From Geoglobus sp. UBA235 (lineage in GTDB: Archaea; Halobacteriota; Archaeoglobi; Archaeoglobales; Archaeoglobaceae), in NCBI GenBank assembly GCA_002494725.1, contig DACG01000018.1:1-49183 (forward strand): 49,183 nucleotides of DNA, written 5' to 3'. The notes beneath the pieces are model-generated. The model was not told where the DNA came from and searched no databases. It saw only the letters and a list, made by a program, of their open reading frames with translations. Of the stretch, positions 41,125 to 49,094 are shown piece by piece; position 1 is the first letter of the stretch, and every line of letters begins with the position of its first letter. The translations under genes and the position numbers were made by a program.

Positions 41125-41284
41125 CTCTTTTGAATGCGGTGCATGCACTGCTGCTTCCAAAAACCCTTCTGAATGGAAGTCCCGTGCATCCACCTGGGGC
41201 GCAGATCTTGTCTGATACCGGAGACACGCAGAGTCCCGCATCACCGCTCTGCCTTATGAAGTAAAAGCACTCCCTGCAGATCAT
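41114..41284 (-). CDS. Small cysteine-rich protein (56 aa, six Cys)
   Basis: Translated by hand from ATG 41284 to TGA 41114-41116. It starts MICRECFYFIRQSGDAG, and Cys lie at 3, 6, 19, 28, 33 and 48. The first pair is CxxC and CAPGGC is a second cluster, so a zinc or Fe-S site is likely. The ATG overlaps the PAC2 stop by 4 nt (ATGA), a strong sign of translation as part of aIF2-alpha/Nop10/PAC2. Its 3' end overlaps the isomerase gene by 11 bp. The frame fills the whole gap between the convergent operons. Family not recognised. Confidence 0.75.
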   Translation of the reverse strand: MICRECFYFIRQSGDAGLCVSPVSDKICAPGGCTGLPFRRVFGSSSACTAFKRVNP

Positions 41285-42060
41285 CTGAAGTACCTCAGAT
41301 CCTCATCTCCCCTGAACTGAACCATCTGTGCCTCCTGCATTTCCTTTATCTGGGATATCAGCTTCTCCATTTCTCTTGCTCTCTCCTCAAGATCCTCCTT
41401 GCTTATCTCCAAGTTGAGCAGCTTAAGCAGGACATCGAGTACGGCTTTGGCACTTTTTGGATCAACCATGTATCCAGAGGTTGTTCCCATGAGACAGGCA
41501 GAAGGGATGTTCTCGAGGCTTGCGAGACCTATTATGAGTCCTGCAGCCCCTATGATTCCACCTGCAGGCTCACCGTTCTCAAACCTCACCCCATATCTCC
41601 TGAGTTCATCAACCAGGTTCTCATCATTAACGGCTCCAATCACATAAGGCTCCTCGATAAGCTTTCCAACGCCATAACCGCCCAGGGTAAATATCCTGCT
41701 CACTCCAAAGTCCTTGGCAATCTTTATGTAGGCATTTGCAAGCTCAAAGTGTCCTTCATTGCTTATGCTCTGATAGTCCCCAACCAGAATCAGGAGATCC
41801 GGGGAGCTCCCATCTGATCTGTAGGCATATATCTCATTCTTGGGTAGCTTTACAACACCACCCTCATCAACCATCACCTGAGGAGGAAAGTGATGGGAGT
41901 AGAGCTCGACAACCTTCTCAACATCCAGAACCTTCACGAGATGATCGGCAACAAGTTTTCCAACATGGCCTATTCCAGGAAGTCCCTCGATCATAACGGG
42001 ATTTTTCAGTCCTGCCTGTTCGGGAGTCTTGAGATACCTTATGTCAACCCTCTCAATCAT
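41281..42060 (-). CDS. PAC2-family proteasome assembly chaperone homologue (COG2047)
   Basis: 259 aa. The family signature PVMIEGLPGIGHVGKLVADHL and the GGYGVGKL and CLMGTTSGYMVDPKSAKAVL blocks are present. A charged coiled-coil-like C-terminus (residues ~215-259) follows. In eukaryotes PAC2 helps build the proteasome alpha ring; the archaeal role is less clear. ATG 42060 has GGAGGTG upstream inside the end of nop10; GTG 42066 is the alternative. Confidence 0.88.
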   Translation of the reverse strand: MIERVDIRYLKTPEQAGLKNPVMIEGLPGIGHVGKLVADHLVKVLDVEKVVELYSHHFPPQVMVDEGGVVKLPKNEIYAYRSDGSSPDLLILVGDYQSISNEGHFELANAYIKIAKDFGVSRIFTLGGYGVGKLIEEPYVIGAVNDENLVDELRRYGVRFENGEPAGGIIGAAGLIIGLASLENIPSACLMGTTSGYMVDPKSAKAVLDVLLKLLNLEISKEDLEERAREMEKLISQIKEMQEAQMVQFRGDEDLRYFR

Positions 42061-42241
42061 TTCCACACCTCCTTATCCAGAATCCCTCCTGCTTTCTAAG
42101 CATCCTCCTGTACTTTCCGTAGGGATCCTCAGGTGAAAACCTTGGTGGAACTGGCATAAATGTCTTCCCCCCGCACTTAGGACAGAGGGTTTTCATGGTA
42201 TATCTTCCGCAATCACAGCACTTTCTGAGCTTTGTTTTCAT
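42053..42241 (-). CDS. nop10: H/ACA RNP protein Nop10
   Basis: 62 aa. The zinc ribbon CCDCGRYTMKTLCPKCGG is followed by the conserved PPRFSPEDPYGKYRR linker and C-terminal helix. It stabilises Cbf5 in the pseudouridylation complex. It lies between aIF2-alpha and PAC2, the standard archaeal order. Confidence 0.95.
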   Translation of the reverse strand: MKTKLRKCCDCGRYTMKTLCPKCGGKTFMPVPPRFSPEDPYGKYRRMLRKQEGFWIRRCGND

Positions 42242-42242
42242 A

Positions 42243-43046
42243 TCAGACTGCCTCTCTCACAAAATTTGCCTCTCCTCCAAGCTTCTTCATGGCCTTTGTA
42301 ACATCACTGACAACCTTTTTCAGCACATTCTCTGCGGTCTTGTAATCCTCGCTTTCAACAACAACCCTGTACTTTGGAGCACCAACATACTCAACCTCAA
42401 CCCTCACATCATCCCCAGAATATTTCCTGACAACCTCAAGAGCCTTCTTTATTCTCTCAACCCCATCTCCTGCAAATGATTTGAGTTCAAAGAAGCCTCT
42501 CACTTTCACCCTTGATGGCTTTATGTGCTCTCTTGCAAGCTCTGCCATAGCTTTTGCAAGCTTTTCTCCGGTGATCTTTGCAATAACCTCATAACCCTCA
42601 TAAGCTATCTCCTCAAAAACACCGTATATGGAGTCATACTTCTTTATAAGCTTCTTACCAATTTTTTCCAGTTCCTCAAAGCTCACACCTGCATTCTCTC
42701 CTGCAATCTCCAGCCATTTGAATGCTCTCTGCTCGCTCTTCCACTCCTGGAGCTTCTCTCGCCTCTGTCTCTCATTGACATCCTTTATACTCAGATCTAT
42801 GTGCCCCCTTTTGGGATTGATGTCAAGAACCTTGCACACAACCTTCTGACCCTTTTTAACGTGATCCCTTATGTCCTTTATCCACCCGGGTGCAACCTCG
42901 CTTATGTGCACCAGTCCCTCTTTGCTTTCATACTCATCAAGACTGACAAAAGCCCCAAAATCCATGACTCTCGTTACCGTGCCTATTACAATCTCACCTC
43001 TTGAGGGGAATCCTGATCTTCGGATAACGAGTCTTTTCCCAGCCAT
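42243..43046 (-). CDS. eif2a: Translation initiation factor aIF2 alpha subunit
   Basis: 267 aa. The N-terminal S1 domain (VIGTVTRVMDFGAFVSLDEY, GLVHISEVAPGWIKDIRDHVK), the central helical domain with LQEWKSEQRAFKWLEIAGE, and the C-terminal alpha-beta domain match the archaeal subunit that helps carry Met-tRNAi. ATG 43046 is about 27 nt after AAATCTTAAATA (minus strand), so it is leaderless and heads the operon. Confidence 0.96.
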   Translation of the reverse strand: MAGKRLVIRRSGFPSRGEIVIGTVTRVMDFGAFVSLDEYESKEGLVHISEVAPGWIKDIRDHVKKGQKVVCKVLDINPKRGHIDLSIKDVNERQRREKLQEWKSEQRAFKWLEIAGENAGVSFEELEKIGKKLIKKYDSIYGVFEEIAYEGYEVIAKITGEKLAKAMAELAREHIKPSRVKVRGFFELKSFAGDGVERIKKALEVVRKYSGDDVRVEVEYVGAPKYRVVVESEDYKTAENVLKKVVSDVTKAMKKLGGEANFVREAV

Positions 43047-43068
43047 CAGTTCTGATAGCCAGATGCGG

Positions 43069-43080
43069 TATTTAAGATTT
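43069..43080 (-). promoter_or_regulatory. TATA box of the aIF2-alpha operon
   Basis: The minus strand reads AAATCTTAAATA, centred about 28 nt before ATG 43046. Confidence 0.5.
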
Positions 43081-43249
43081 GGTGATTCTGTAACGGAAAT
43101 AGGTCACAAAAGCATATCCTCATGATATTCCGCAAAGTTTGATGTGTTCAGAAACTTAGACCTGTGATGAGAGTGTTAAATACAGCATTTAAATCTGGAT
43201 TTGAACTCAAAAAGTCTCGTGAGATGCTATCTGAGCAGCAGTGCACCTG

Positions 43250-43280
43250 AAAAACAAAATAATAAAAAAGGAGAAAAATT
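43250..43280 (-). terminator. Oligo-T terminator of the surface-protein gene
   Basis: Immediately after the stop, the minus strand reads TTTTTCTCC, then TTTTTTATTATTTTG, then TTTTT. The runs fit archaeal U-tract termination of a strongly expressed gene. Confidence 0.6.
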
Positions 43281-43285
43281 TGGGT

Positions 43286-46261
43286 TTACTGTCTTCTCCT
43301 CAGCAGATATGCAACTGCAACAAGCCCTGCTATTGCGAAGATTGCTTCAAATCCTGGCCCCTCTTTCTTCTCAGGTGTTGGTGATGGTTTTGGAGTCTCC
43401 TTCTTCTCAGGTGTTGGTGATGGTTTTGGAGTCTCCTTCTTCTCAGGTGTCTTGGTTGGTGTTGGTGTCGGGGTTGGAGTTGGGGTTGGTGTTGGTGTCG
43501 GGGTTGGAGTTGGGGTTGGTGTTGGAGCTGGTGTAAGCTCTTTCACAACAGCTACATCAAATGGTCCATACAGTATGTCATCTGCCATCTTATATTCCTT
43601 AGCCGTTGAATCTGCCGGATCAAGGCGGTAGAACATCAGGAGATCTTCATTAGTTGTTTCAGTTGTCATGGTGTCTCTGACATACACCTTGTAAGTACCA
43701 TGATCAAGACCATAGGTCTGGAATATTACCTCAGCCTTTCCATCCGCATCAACCAGTGGGTTCTGCATGTAAACTCTGTTGGGTGTTTCAAGGAACACAT
43801 ACAATCCATCGTAATCCTCAGCTCTGTTGGTGGTGATTGTAACAACAATCTCGTCTCCCTTCAGGACTTCACCCGGCAGAGAGATATCAATCTGTGGATT
43901 GACCACCTCAACCATTATTGACTTTGTGTCCACTACAGTATTACCTCTGAGCAGCGAAACTTTTACTGTGTATGTCCCCGTTGCAAGCATTTTTTCTCCA
44001 TTCTCGCTCATTTCAAGGGTCTGCGAATCAACCTTGCCATAGAGTGTTATCTCAAATACACCAGTATCTCCCGTTTCAGTATCATCACTGACCAGTCCGG
44101 CATCATTCAGGTCTGTATAAACACCATTTCCACTAAATGACGCGCTAATTGTAGCAAAACCTGACTTTGGAGTATCCACTTCAACAGTTATTGTCGCACT
44201 TCCACCCCTGACAAGCGTTACATCAGTTGGAACACTGGTGAAGGAGATATCAATTATTGTCACATAAAGGACGTCCTGAGGATCTTTTACGGGATCAATC
44301 ATGTCTGGATTCTCTGGAGCGAAGAAGTACAAAGTGTATGTTCCAAGCTGAGCATTGTCATCTACATCAACGGTTATCTCGCTATCACCAGTGCTGAATG
44401 TTGGATCTGCATTTGTATCAATGTTTCCAATCAAACTTGGAAGCTTTGCAATTCCAACTCCACCAACTGAAAACACTCCACCCTTGGATGCATATACGAA
44501 GACTGTTGTCGCAGTTGTGTCAATAGTAACATCAAATGATCCACCAATTAGAACTGAGGCTGTATCACTTGAGACCTGTATACCCTGTCTTGCTACCTTG
44601 ATTTTTACAGTAGCTTCAACACTTGCATCAGTGTTCTTAACTGTAATGGTGAAGGTCTTTAATGGAGCATCTGTGGCTACATCAACGTCAAAGCTGAATT
44701 TTCCATCTGCATCTGCATAAACTCTCTCTGCCGAGACTGTAACACCCTCACCTGCTGGACTTACCGAAACATCAAACTGTGTTCCAGCTGGAAGTGTTGT
44801 TGATCCTTCGATAGTTATTGAGTCTCCCCTGACCACAACCTCGTAATCTGGGGTGAGAGTCAGTTCAGGATCGACAATGTCAAGATCAACAGAGTCTGTA
44901 GCTTCATATCCAGCTGCTGTTTTTACCACAACTTCAAGTGTATATGTCCCTGAATCCCACTCCAATTTTGGAGATATGGTAAACTCAGCCACACCATCCT
45001 TTATGTTTGCGTCACCGGTTGCAACAGTAGTGTCCCCATCTTTCAGTGCCCAAGTAACAGTATTGGCTGAATCAACATCCATGTCACTTCCTGTATCAGC
45101 CGCATTTGTCTGAACTTCAACATCAACACTTCCACCTCTTGCAACACTTGATGATGCCGGTGTTATCGTCATGGATATTGACTCAACATAGAAGACAAAT
45201 GAAGCCGAATTTGAGGCCCCACCCTCACCAGTAACAGTCACTTTGAGCTTATAAGCTCCTGTTGAACCTTCATAAGGTGCAGCAAATAGATCAAGTGTGC
45301 TTACAGTACTAACGGTTGGAGTCCAGTAGTAACTATCAATACCGTTTGCGGATTCAACAGTATACACGCCGGCCATTGGACCAGTCACTGTGATCTCAAC
45401 ACTCTGGATCTTATTATGCCAGAAGATCTTTAAACTGTATGCCAGTGCATCACCCTTTGCAACAGTATTGTCATCGATATTAAGAACAATGTATGGGTTG
45501 TCTGAGGTTACCTTGAACTGAACCCAAGCGACGACTCCATTTGCATTTTCAAGAGACAGCGTATATACTCCAGGATACCAGCCTTTTGCATCTGTATCAT
45601 AAACATACCTGTATATCCCCGATGTTGTTATAACCTCAAGTACTTCCGTTTCCCCCGTACCCTCATTTGTAACTTTAAGTGTGAGCGTACCATAAGACCC
45701 ATCATTAACCACCTTAACTTCCACCGGATCTCCGTAGACCACCGTATCATCTGCGACAGAGATCATTTCAGTTCCAGCTGCTGGTGGAGGCGTAGGTGTA
45801 GGTGTTGGTGTAGGCTGTGGTTGTCCACCTCCAGCTGCTGAAACCTGTACAGTAGTTTCTCCACCGATATCGGCAGCATTCTGCCCCATTGGCTCATAAG
45901 TTCCTGCAAAGTTATACGTTCCCTCAGCTGACGGTGCCTGTAATGTATAGGTTACTGTAAACCCATCACCTTGAGTAGTCAGGTCTGTGACAATGAAAGT
46001 CAACGTATCTCCTGCCTGGGTGAACTGAACATTATCAGCACTGTCATAACTGTAAGACACATAAGTAAACCCCGAAGGTATCGTTTCAACTATTCGAACA
46101 CCAACTGCAGTGGTTGTGGACGATAATGTAACAGTTACTGTCCCTCCCGGTTGTACTGTATCTGGATCTATCGCTCTTGTAACATCCTGTGCAGTGGCTG
46201 TTGTCAGTGACACCAATAGAACCACCAATAAAGCTACCCCTATTTTCTTTACCTTACTCAT
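43286..46261 (-). CDS. PGF-CTERM surface (S-layer-like) protein with Ig-like domains
   Basis: 991 aa. Residues 1-25 are a signal peptide. A DUF11-like domain (VQPGGTVTVTLSSTTTAVG) follows, then a Pro/Thr linker (about 150-165). About seven beta-sandwich modules each open with a strand such as 'VVRGDSITIEG', 'VARGGSVDVEV' or 'VLKGDEIVVTI'. A long (TP)n stalk and PEKKETPKPSPT repeats lie at about 910-968, then a C-terminal GPGFEAIFAIAGLVAVAYL helix plus RRRQ. That tail is the PGF-CTERM signal processed by archaeosortase A in euryarchaea, giving a lipid-anchored surface protein. GGAGGT lies 8 nt before ATG 46261. The length, linker and strong ribosome site suggest an abundant envelope protein, possibly the S-layer itself. 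Confidence 0.9.
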   Translation of the reverse strand: MSKVKKIGVALLVVLLVSLTTATAQDVTRAIDPDTVQPGGTVTVTLSSTTTAVGVRIVETIPSGFTYVSYSYDSADNVQFTQAGDTLTFIVTDLTTQGDGFTVTYTLQAPSAEGTYNFAGTYEPMGQNAADIGGETTVQVSAAGGGQPQPTPTPTPTPPPAAGTEMISVADDTVVYGDPVEVKVVNDGSYGTLTLKVTNEGTGETEVLEVITTSGIYRYVYDTDAKGWYPGVYTLSLENANGVVAWVQFKVTSDNPYIVLNIDDNTVAKGDALAYSLKIFWHNKIQSVEITVTGPMAGVYTVESANGIDSYYWTPTVSTVSTLDLFAAPYEGSTGAYKLKVTVTGEGGASNSASFVFYVESISMTITPASSSVARGGSVDVEVQTNAADTGSDMDVDSANTVTWALKDGDTTVATGDANIKDGVAEFTISPKLEWDSGTYTLEVVVKTAAGYEATDSVDLDIVDPELTLTPDYEVVVRGDSITIEGSTTLPAGTQFDVSVSPAGEGVTVSAERVYADADGKFSFDVDVATDAPLKTFTITVKNTDASVEATVKIKVARQGIQVSSDTASVLIGGSFDVTIDTTATTVFVYASKGGVFSVGGVGIAKLPSLIGNIDTNADPTFSTGDSEITVDVDDNAQLGTYTLYFFAPENPDMIDPVKDPQDVLYVTIIDISFTSVPTDVTLVRGGSATITVEVDTPKSGFATISASFSGNGVYTDLNDAGLVSDDTETGDTGVFEITLYGKVDSQTLEMSENGEKMLATGTYTVKVSLLRGNTVVDTKSIMVEVVNPQIDISLPGEVLKGDEIVVTITTNRAEDYDGLYVFLETPNRVYMQNPLVDADGKAEVIFQTYGLDHGTYKVYVRDTMTTETTNEDLLMFYRLDPADSTAKEYKMADDILYGPFDVAVVKELTPAPTPTPTPTPTPTPTPTPTPTPTPTKTPEKKETPKPSPTPEKKETPKPSPTPEKKEGPGFEAIFAIAGLVAVAYLLRRRQ
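43365..43450. repeat. 36-bp tandem repeat in the surface-protein gene
   Basis: Two perfect 36-bp units (43365-43400 and 43401-43436) and a 14-bp partial third. Each unit encodes the 12-residue PEKKETPKPSPT in the stalk. The period is a multiple of three, so copy-number change would keep the frame. Confidence 0.95.
43456..43526. repeat. 30-bp tandem repeat encoding the Thr-Pro stalk
   Basis: Two perfect 30-bp units (43456-43485 and 43486-43515) plus an 11-bp partial copy encode the (TP)n stalk. It differs in sequence and period from the neighbouring 36-bp array. Confidence 0.95.
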
Positions 46262-46303
46262 ACTCTCTCTACCTCCTTTTTACACTCACTTTTTCCGTTC
46301 TTA

Positions 46304-46316
46304 CATATATATATAC
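46304..46316. promoter_or_regulatory. Symmetric TATA box upstream of the surface-protein gene
   Basis: CATATATATATAC is nearly palindromic. On the minus strand it lies about 50 nt before ATG 46261, predicting transcription from about 46285 with a 24-nt leader carrying GGAGGT. Because it is symmetric it could also fire toward the plus strand, just ahead of the hairpin at 46329. Confidence 0.55.
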
Positions 46317-46328
46317 TCTACCTTCGAC

Positions 46329-46378
46329 TGGCGGCGAAGCTAAGCTCGACACTCCAAACTCCGCCGCCACCTTTTTTT
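46329..46378 (+). ncRNA. Candidate small RNA or terminator hairpin, divergent from the surface-protein gene
   Basis: A perfect 8-bp GC stem, TGGCGGCG (46329-46336) with CGCCGCCA (46362-46369), encloses a 25-nt loop and is followed by CC and seven Ts (46372-46378). A TATA-like element lies about 20-25 nt before it on the same strand. No plus-strand gene ends here, so a terminator has no obvious client. A short RNA of about 50 nt made from the divergent promoter is possible. No known RNA family is recognised. Confidence 0.35.
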
Positions 46379-46681
46379 ATTAATTCATTTCCATATTTAA
46401 ACTTTTTGTTCTGTTACGGCTAAAAAAACAAAAACATGTTGTTCTAAGTTCCAGATTTAACAAAACCAAGCTTTAATCAAATCAAAAATAGAAATTATGA
46501 GGTTAACCAAGTCCATAAACGTGTTTAATAAACTGAGCAGATGATAAGACGAGGCCATTCTCGACACTCATATTATAAATTCATTAAATTATAAATTTTA
46601 CTTAATAAAATTAAATATAAACAAACCTAACTGCAAATGTAATCGATAAATATAAACATACATAAAATAAGCAATATTAAG

Positions 46682-48826
46682 CTAAAGTTTTGTACCACTC
46701 CACGTTCCTGTTGCATAGCTTCCATCAGGATCACGAACGCTCCACGTTCCTTGAACGTAATCTTCTGAAACCCTGTTGCCGGTTATAGTAACAGGATTTT
46801 CCATAAGATAGTGGGAAACAGAGAGAGTTATGCTGCTCCCTATATCCACACCCCAGCTACCACTTCCATAACCCGCCAAGGTTCCATCTGTTTCGTAAAG
46901 TTTGATGCTCGCATATCCTCCACTAACATTAGCCACCCATGTCCCAGATTCATCCCAGCAGGTTTCATCCGAATCAAACTTAAAGCAGAATTTTCCGCTC
47001 CATGTCCCTCTCCATATTTCTTTAGGAGCTAAATTACTAACATTCATTTCAAGCTTTATTTCAGTGTGGTCAGTATACGGATATACTGCCCTCGTATTCG
47101 TCATCAGTACAAGCAGGTTCCAGCCATTGTCCTGAAGTTCCCTTAAATTGGAAATTGTAATTTGGTGGTAATCACTGTCAATGTATACAATTGAGTGGCT
47201 CTTTACCTTAAAAACAGCCATGTGCCCCCAGACGTTGTCATCTTTTATTGTAATCTGGGCTGAAGAACTCATGTTTGGGTAGTTCAGTCTAATTAAAAAT
47301 AGCTTTCCGGAAAGATCAGGATAGCTTTCTGTAAAAGATGTGTAGGTGTCCTTGTCAGATGCAATTTCGAATTTCCCTGATAAATCGCTTAGAGGGTTAA
47401 AGTCATCATATATACTCCCAAGACAGTATTCTTTCAGGAAATCAGCATACCAGTCTGATGGATCTCCAACTGAATCCCATATTGCCTCAACAGGATGATC
47501 ACCTGTCTTTATTTGCTTATATATATCCACCAAAACGGATTCCCCGTATTTTCCAACAAGATACTTTACAAGAGCTGACATACCATAACCATGATTTTTC
47601 GCATCATTAATCGATCCGGCATGCATCCCACTGAGTGGTGCCGCCTCAACCCCGGACCTGATTGGAGAAATATAATTTTGATAGTGGGAAAATTTTTCTT
47701 CAGCCCATACGGCTGTGGCCTCATCAAGCCAATAATGGGTGTAAAACCAGCCTTTTGCCTGAGAAATTGAGCTTCTTGGATCATAAAGGCTTTGCACAAA
47801 ATGGAAGAATTCATGCCCTGCAGTAATTCTTAACTGATCTGTATCACCAATTTTATCCTCATTTATCTCAATGGTTCCATAATTTATCCCAAATATCGAC
47901 GAGGAGTAAAAACCATAAACATCGCTTTTCAGCTTTTTAACAATCACAGTCATAGGCCATTTTGTTCTTCCAGAGTAGTCGAATCCCATGCTTTTATATG
48001 TATCATAAGCGTTTTCCAGAGCATTTCCAAGACTCGCTATTGCAGAAGAATAAGCCAGGGAGGCCGGGAAGTATATCTTAAAATGCTGGGTTTCATATTT
48101 AGCATAACCTGACAGAACCCATACGTCAAAAGAGTAGCCAGACGATCTCGCCGATACTCTGTCAATAATCATGCTCGATGAAACTGTCACAGGAGGAAAC
48201 TCAGCTATCGCATATCCGTTCGATAGTGTTGCTGGGAGGAATAGACTGGTTTCTGTCTCTCCTCCTATGCTTTTAATAAACGTTGTCTCTCCAACTGCTA
48301 CGACAGTTTCCCCACTTGGTGTTTTATAGTATCTCACCATTATCTCAACCGGCTTGGATGGGAGCTGGGAAAACTCTATCCTGTATCCACTGGATATAGC
48401 ATGTTCTCCAAACGGGTGACTTGTATACAACCTGTATATGCTAACTTCCGTATTGCTCGAGAATGTTCCTGCAGGAATGGTCACTGTAAGATCCTCGTTC
48501 GTTATCACCTTTCCTGAATAAGAAACGATGTCAGATGACAGAAGCTCTTCCGATGGGAGTGTAAAATATGCGATGACAAGCTGAACAACTTGATCAAGGA
48601 TTGTCTGTCTCTGATCAGGTGGGGTTGTAAAATATTCCATAACTTTCTGTATTACTGCATTCAGAACCTGATCCTTAGTCGGTCGGTCTACTTGTACAGG
48701 ATTTGTGCCACAAAGCTGTTCCATCCAATCCGGATATCCGTCCCCATCAGTATCTACTGATGCATTCACTGGAATGAGCATCACCAACATGAAAAGCCCT
48801 ATGAAGAAGGCTTTTCTGTTGGGCAT
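46682..48826 (-). CDS. Secreted HExxH zinc metalloprotease with calcium-binding N-terminus
   Basis: 714 aa from ATG 48826 (GGGTGG upstream; GTG 48835 also in frame). A signal peptide (about 1-22) is followed by DTDGDGYPDWMEQLCGTNP, a thrombospondin type 3-like calcium loop, then two similar amphipathic helices (VLNAVIQKVMEYFTTP and ILDQVVQLVIAYFTLP). A beta domain with GTFSSNTEVSIYR precedes the protease core: AGHEFFHFVQ (His338, His342) and, 27 residues on, WLDEATAVWAEE, whose Glu is the likely third ligand, as in gluzincins. C-terminal beta modules carry repeated GTWSG-type strands. No membrane anchor or PGF-CTERM is seen, so it is probably released or bound by partners. The substrate is unknown. 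Confidence 0.82.
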   Translation of the reverse strand: MPNRKAFFIGLFMLVMLIPVNASVDTDGDGYPDWMEQLCGTNPVQVDRPTKDQVLNAVIQKVMEYFTTPPDQRQTILDQVVQLVIAYFTLPSEELLSSDIVSYSGKVITNEDLTVTIPAGTFSSNTEVSIYRLYTSHPFGEHAISSGYRIEFSQLPSKPVEIMVRYYKTPSGETVVAVGETTFIKSIGGETETSLFLPATLSNGYAIAEFPPVTVSSSMIIDRVSARSSGYSFDVWVLSGYAKYETQHFKIYFPASLAYSSAIASLGNALENAYDTYKSMGFDYSGRTKWPMTVIVKKLKSDVYGFYSSSIFGINYGTIEINEDKIGDTDQLRITAGHEFFHFVQSLYDPRSSISQAKGWFYTHYWLDEATAVWAEEKFSHYQNYISPIRSGVEAAPLSGMHAGSINDAKNHGYGMSALVKYLVGKYGESVLVDIYKQIKTGDHPVEAIWDSVGDPSDWYADFLKEYCLGSIYDDFNPLSDLSGKFEIASDKDTYTSFTESYPDLSGKLFLIRLNYPNMSSSAQITIKDDNVWGHMAVFKVKSHSIVYIDSDYHQITISNLRELQDNGWNLLVLMTNTRAVYPYTDHTEIKLEMNVSNLAPKEIWRGTWSGKFCFKFDSDETCWDESGTWVANVSGGYASIKLYETDGTLAGYGSGSWGVDIGSSITLSVSHYLMENPVTITGNRVSEDYVQGTWSVRDPDGSYATGTWSGTKL

Positions 48827-49094
48827 TCTCACCACCCTTTACGACATCAGATCACTTCTTCTTTAGTCTTAAAAAATATTTAAAATAATTTTCGAAATAA
48901 TCCTTATAATCCTTTTTCGACTTGACAGAAAGTGTAATAGTTGACTTAAAAAATACAAGAACGGCAAATCTTGAAAATTTCTCCTGCTTTTTTAAAAAAA
49001 CAAAAATCTCATAGAACTTGATCGAAAGCAAAAAAATAGGAATTTCAACAATTCAGTTAACTGTGAGATAGATCTGACATAAATGAAAAAATGG
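48827..49094. other. Intergenic region at the right end
   Basis: About 268 AT-rich bases lie upstream of the metalloprotease gene. They contain minus-strand T-runs (near 48989-49040) that could end the next gene's transcript and AT-rich sequence (48865-48905) that could hold the metalloprotease promoter. No gene is seen. Confidence 0.4.

Larger units (their letters stand above)
46262..46681. other. Intergenic region between the two surface-protein genes
   Basis: These 420 bases are very AT-rich apart from a GC-rich hairpin at 46329-46369. They hold the surface-gene promoter (46304-46316), a T-run hairpin on the plus strand, a repeated decamer CTCGACACTC (46345-46354 and 46560-46569), a repeated ATTATAAATT pair near 46572-46600 and T-rich minus-strand runs that probably end the metalloprotease transcript. 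I see no protein gene. Confidence 0.6.

Noticed and set aside
43166..43234. C/D box guide RNA (GTGATGA ... CTGA) in the spacer before aIF2-alpha
   Set aside because: The outer boxes exist, but there is no convincing C'/D' pair or terminal stem, and the length of about 69 nt is on the long side. Chance is likely.
43365..43526. CRISPR array
   Set aside because: The direct repeats are contiguous without spacers and encode a Thr/Pro stalk in frame.
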